Source: Chitinophagaceae bacterium (GTDB lineage: Bacteria > Bacteroidota > Bacteroidia > Chitinophagales > Chitinophagaceae). From it: DNA of 54,298 nt. Below the pieces are notes generated by a model. The model had not been told where the DNA came from and did not search any database. It saw only the letters and a program-made list of their open reading frames with translations. A program made the translations under genes and the position numbers. Within the stretch, counting starts at the first letter, position 1; each line of letters starts with the position of its first letter. Where the stretch lies: positions 1-54,298 of the forward strand of contig JANWIJ010000079.1 of NCBI GenBank assembly GCA_025449935.1, in the 5' to 3' direction. Of this stretch, positions 52,927-54,298 are shown one piece after another.

Positions 52927-54298
52927 TTACCTGTTCCTTCATCATTTCTCTAACCGCGGCGGCAATTGCGGGTGCATCATACCCGCATTCGTGCTGCAGT
53001 TCTTTAGGCGTTCCATGCTCAACCAGGCGGTCCGGAATACCCAGGATCGTTACGTCATTTTTATACCCATGCACCGCCATGAACTCGAGAATAGCAGAAC
53101 CCAGGCCACCTTCTACTGTCCCGTCTTCAACCGTAATTAATTTTTTATACTGCCGGCAGGCTTCGTGAAGCAACGCTTCATCCAGGGGTTTGGCAAACCG
53201 CATATCATAATGTGCAGGATTCAGCCCGTCGTTCTTTAATTCCCGGATAGCTGCAGCGGCAAAATTTCCAGGGTGACCAAAAGAAAGTATAGCAATATCT
53301 TTTCCATCTTTCAACCTCCGCCCGGTACCGATTTTTATTTTTTTCATCTCCGTCTTCCATTCCGGCATCACGCCTTCACCACGCGGGTAGCGGATCACAA
53401 ACGGTAAAGTGGTGGATTCCAGTTGGGCAGTGTACATGAGGTTCCGCAATTCACTTTCATTCATGGGAGCACTTACAATCATATTTGGAATGCAACGCAT
53501 ATAAGCAATGTCATAACAGCCGTGGTGCGTGGGGCCATCGTCACCCACGAGCCCTGCCCGGTCCAGGCAAAATATTACGGGTAATTTTTGTATGGCCACA
53601 TCATGTATCACCTGGTCATATGCCCGTTGCATGAACGAAGAATAGATATTACAGAATACTTTCATGCCCTGGGTCGCCATGCCGGCACTTACCGTAACCG
53701 CATGTTGCTCAGCGATGCCTACATCAAAAGCACGGTCGGGCATTTTATCCATCATAAATTTCAGGGAGGAACCGGAAGGCATAGCCGGGGTGATACCAAA
53801 TATTTTATTATTCTTTTCCGCGAGTTCAATAATTGTATGACCAAAGACATCCTGGTATTTAGAAGGCTGGGGAAGATCAAACCTCTTCTTTTGGATCTCC
53901 CCGGTTATCTTATCAAATAACCCGGGCGCATGCCATTTGGTCTGGTCCTTTTCTGCCAGCGCATAGCCTTTACCTTTTGTAGTAATGATATGCAGGATCT
54001 TCGGTCCGGGTATTTCCCGCAGGTCCCTCAATGTGTCAACAAGTTTCGCAATATTATGCCCGTCAATCGGTCCGAAATAACGGAGTTTCAGTGCCTCAAA
54101 GAGGTTGGCCCGGCTGTGTACCATGCCTTTCACTCCTTCAACCAGTTTATGCGCCATGGCCCTGGTAAAATTCTTACCTACCGGCAGTTTGCCCATCAGG
54201 TTCCATACTTCATCTTTTACTTTATTGTAAGTGGGTGAAGTAGAAATATCGGTCAGGTATTCTTTTAAGGCCCCGACATTCGGGTCAATGCCCATGCA
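52904..54298 (-). CDS. dxs: 1-deoxy-D-xylulose-5-phosphate synthase (N-terminus outside window)
   Basis: At least 464 residues of DXS, the thiamine-diphosphate enzyme that starts the MEP isoprenoid pathway. The visible part begins near MGIDPNVGALKEYL and covers the end of the ThDP-binding domain, the pyrimidine domain with GIAEQHAVTVSAGMATQG (catalytic Glu) and DRAGLVGDDGPTHHG, and the C-terminal domain (LITVEDGTVEGGLGSAI). The first ~170 residues lie beyond the right edge. The C-terminus is intact. Its last codons overlap the sensor-kinase start, so the two genes may be co-transcribed. Confidence 0.95.
   Translation of the reverse strand, partial: CMGIDPNVGALKEYLTDISTSPTYNKVKDEVWNLMGKLPVGKNFTRAMAHKLVEGVKGMVHSRANLFEALKLRYFGPIDGHNIAKLVDTLRDLREIPGPKILHIITTKGKGYALAEKDQTKWHAPGLFDKITGEIQKKRFDLPQPSKYQDVFGHTIIELAEKNNKIFGITPAMPSGSSLKFMMDKMPDRAFDVGIAEQHAVTVSAGMATQGMKVFCNIYSSFMQRAYDQVIHDVAIQKLPVIFCLDRAGLVGDDGPTHHGCYDIAYMRCIPNMIVSAPMNESELRNLMYTAQLESTTLPFVIRYPRGEGVMPEWKTEMKKIKIGTGRRLKDGKDIAILSFGHPGNFAAAAIRELKNDGLNPAHYDMRFAKPLDEALLHEACRQYKKLITVEDGTVEGGLGSAILEFMAVHGYKNDVTILGIPDRLVEHGTPKELQHECGYDAPAIAAAVREMMKEQVSVSELPQ

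Overview
The window is a chromosomal segment of a Bacteroidota member, most likely of the order Chitinophagales (Chitinophagaceae-like). The evidence is a subtilisin-like protease with a C-terminal type IX secretion (T9SS) sorting domain, the T9SS regulator PorX, a fused LpxC-FabZ protein, a hybrid-style beta-propeller/Y_Y_Y sensor kinase, many promoters with the Bacteroidota -7 signature TAnnTTTG, and little Shine-Dalgarno sequence. No rRNA, tRNA, insertion sequence, prophage or CRISPR array was seen. The dxs gene at the right end and a proline-rich gene at the left end are cut by the window edges.

Layout. 1-11.8 kb (minus strand): two tandem ferredoxin-NADP reductase-like flavoproteins, then nuoA-B-C-D-H-I-J-K-L-M-N and the start of a proline-rich gene. 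NuoE, NuoF and NuoG, the NADH-oxidising module, are absent between nuoD and nuoH. 11.9-20.8 kb (plus strand): mfd and a 1.8-kaa secreted T9SS subtilase. 20.9-28.3 kb (minus strand): a small conserved-looking protein, gyrB, and an envelope lipid A cluster (HD-domain hydrolase, lpxD, a ChaN-like protein, lpxC-fabZ). 28.5-33.4 kb (plus strand): porX, a small protein, a metallo-beta-lactamase-fold hydrolase, two short proteins that look related to each other, and an acyl-CoA dehydrogenase with a structured leader. 33.4-43.4 kb: mixed housekeeping and membrane genes (MsbA-like ABC exporter, rbfA, LolC/E-like permease, a lone N-terminal transketolase half, a WecA/MraY-family transferase, frr, an EamA transporter, ppk2, mscL, scpA, an OsmC-family protein). 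43.4-54.3 kb (minus strand): a YkuD-like protein, an outer-membrane barrel protein, three secreted proteins of unknown function, a NarL-type response regulator, a large sensor kinase and dxs.

The most interesting discovery is in the last region. The same 19-bp element (ACTAACTTTTGTTCTATTG on the minus strand; two exact copies, one with two changes) occurs upstream of the outer-membrane barrel gene, upstream of the three-gene secreted-protein operon, and upstream of the response-regulator gene. In every case its terminal TTG sits exactly 20 nt from a TAnnTT(T/C)A -7 element. This makes an apparent local regulon: a sensor kinase and NarL-type regulator controlling its own gene, an unusual three-protein secreted operon, and an outer-membrane protein. 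I do not recognise this system.

Other points are a probable alternative electron input for complex I (no NuoEFG, but two adjacent ferredoxin/flavin-type reductases), a terminator-like hairpin that ends exactly at the start codon of the YkuD gene, and a palindromic operator plus folded leader before the acyl-CoA dehydrogenase. There is also a four-copy 7-bp repeat directly before porX, and several small open reading frames placed exactly in operon gaps. All calls come from reading the sequence; no database search was run.
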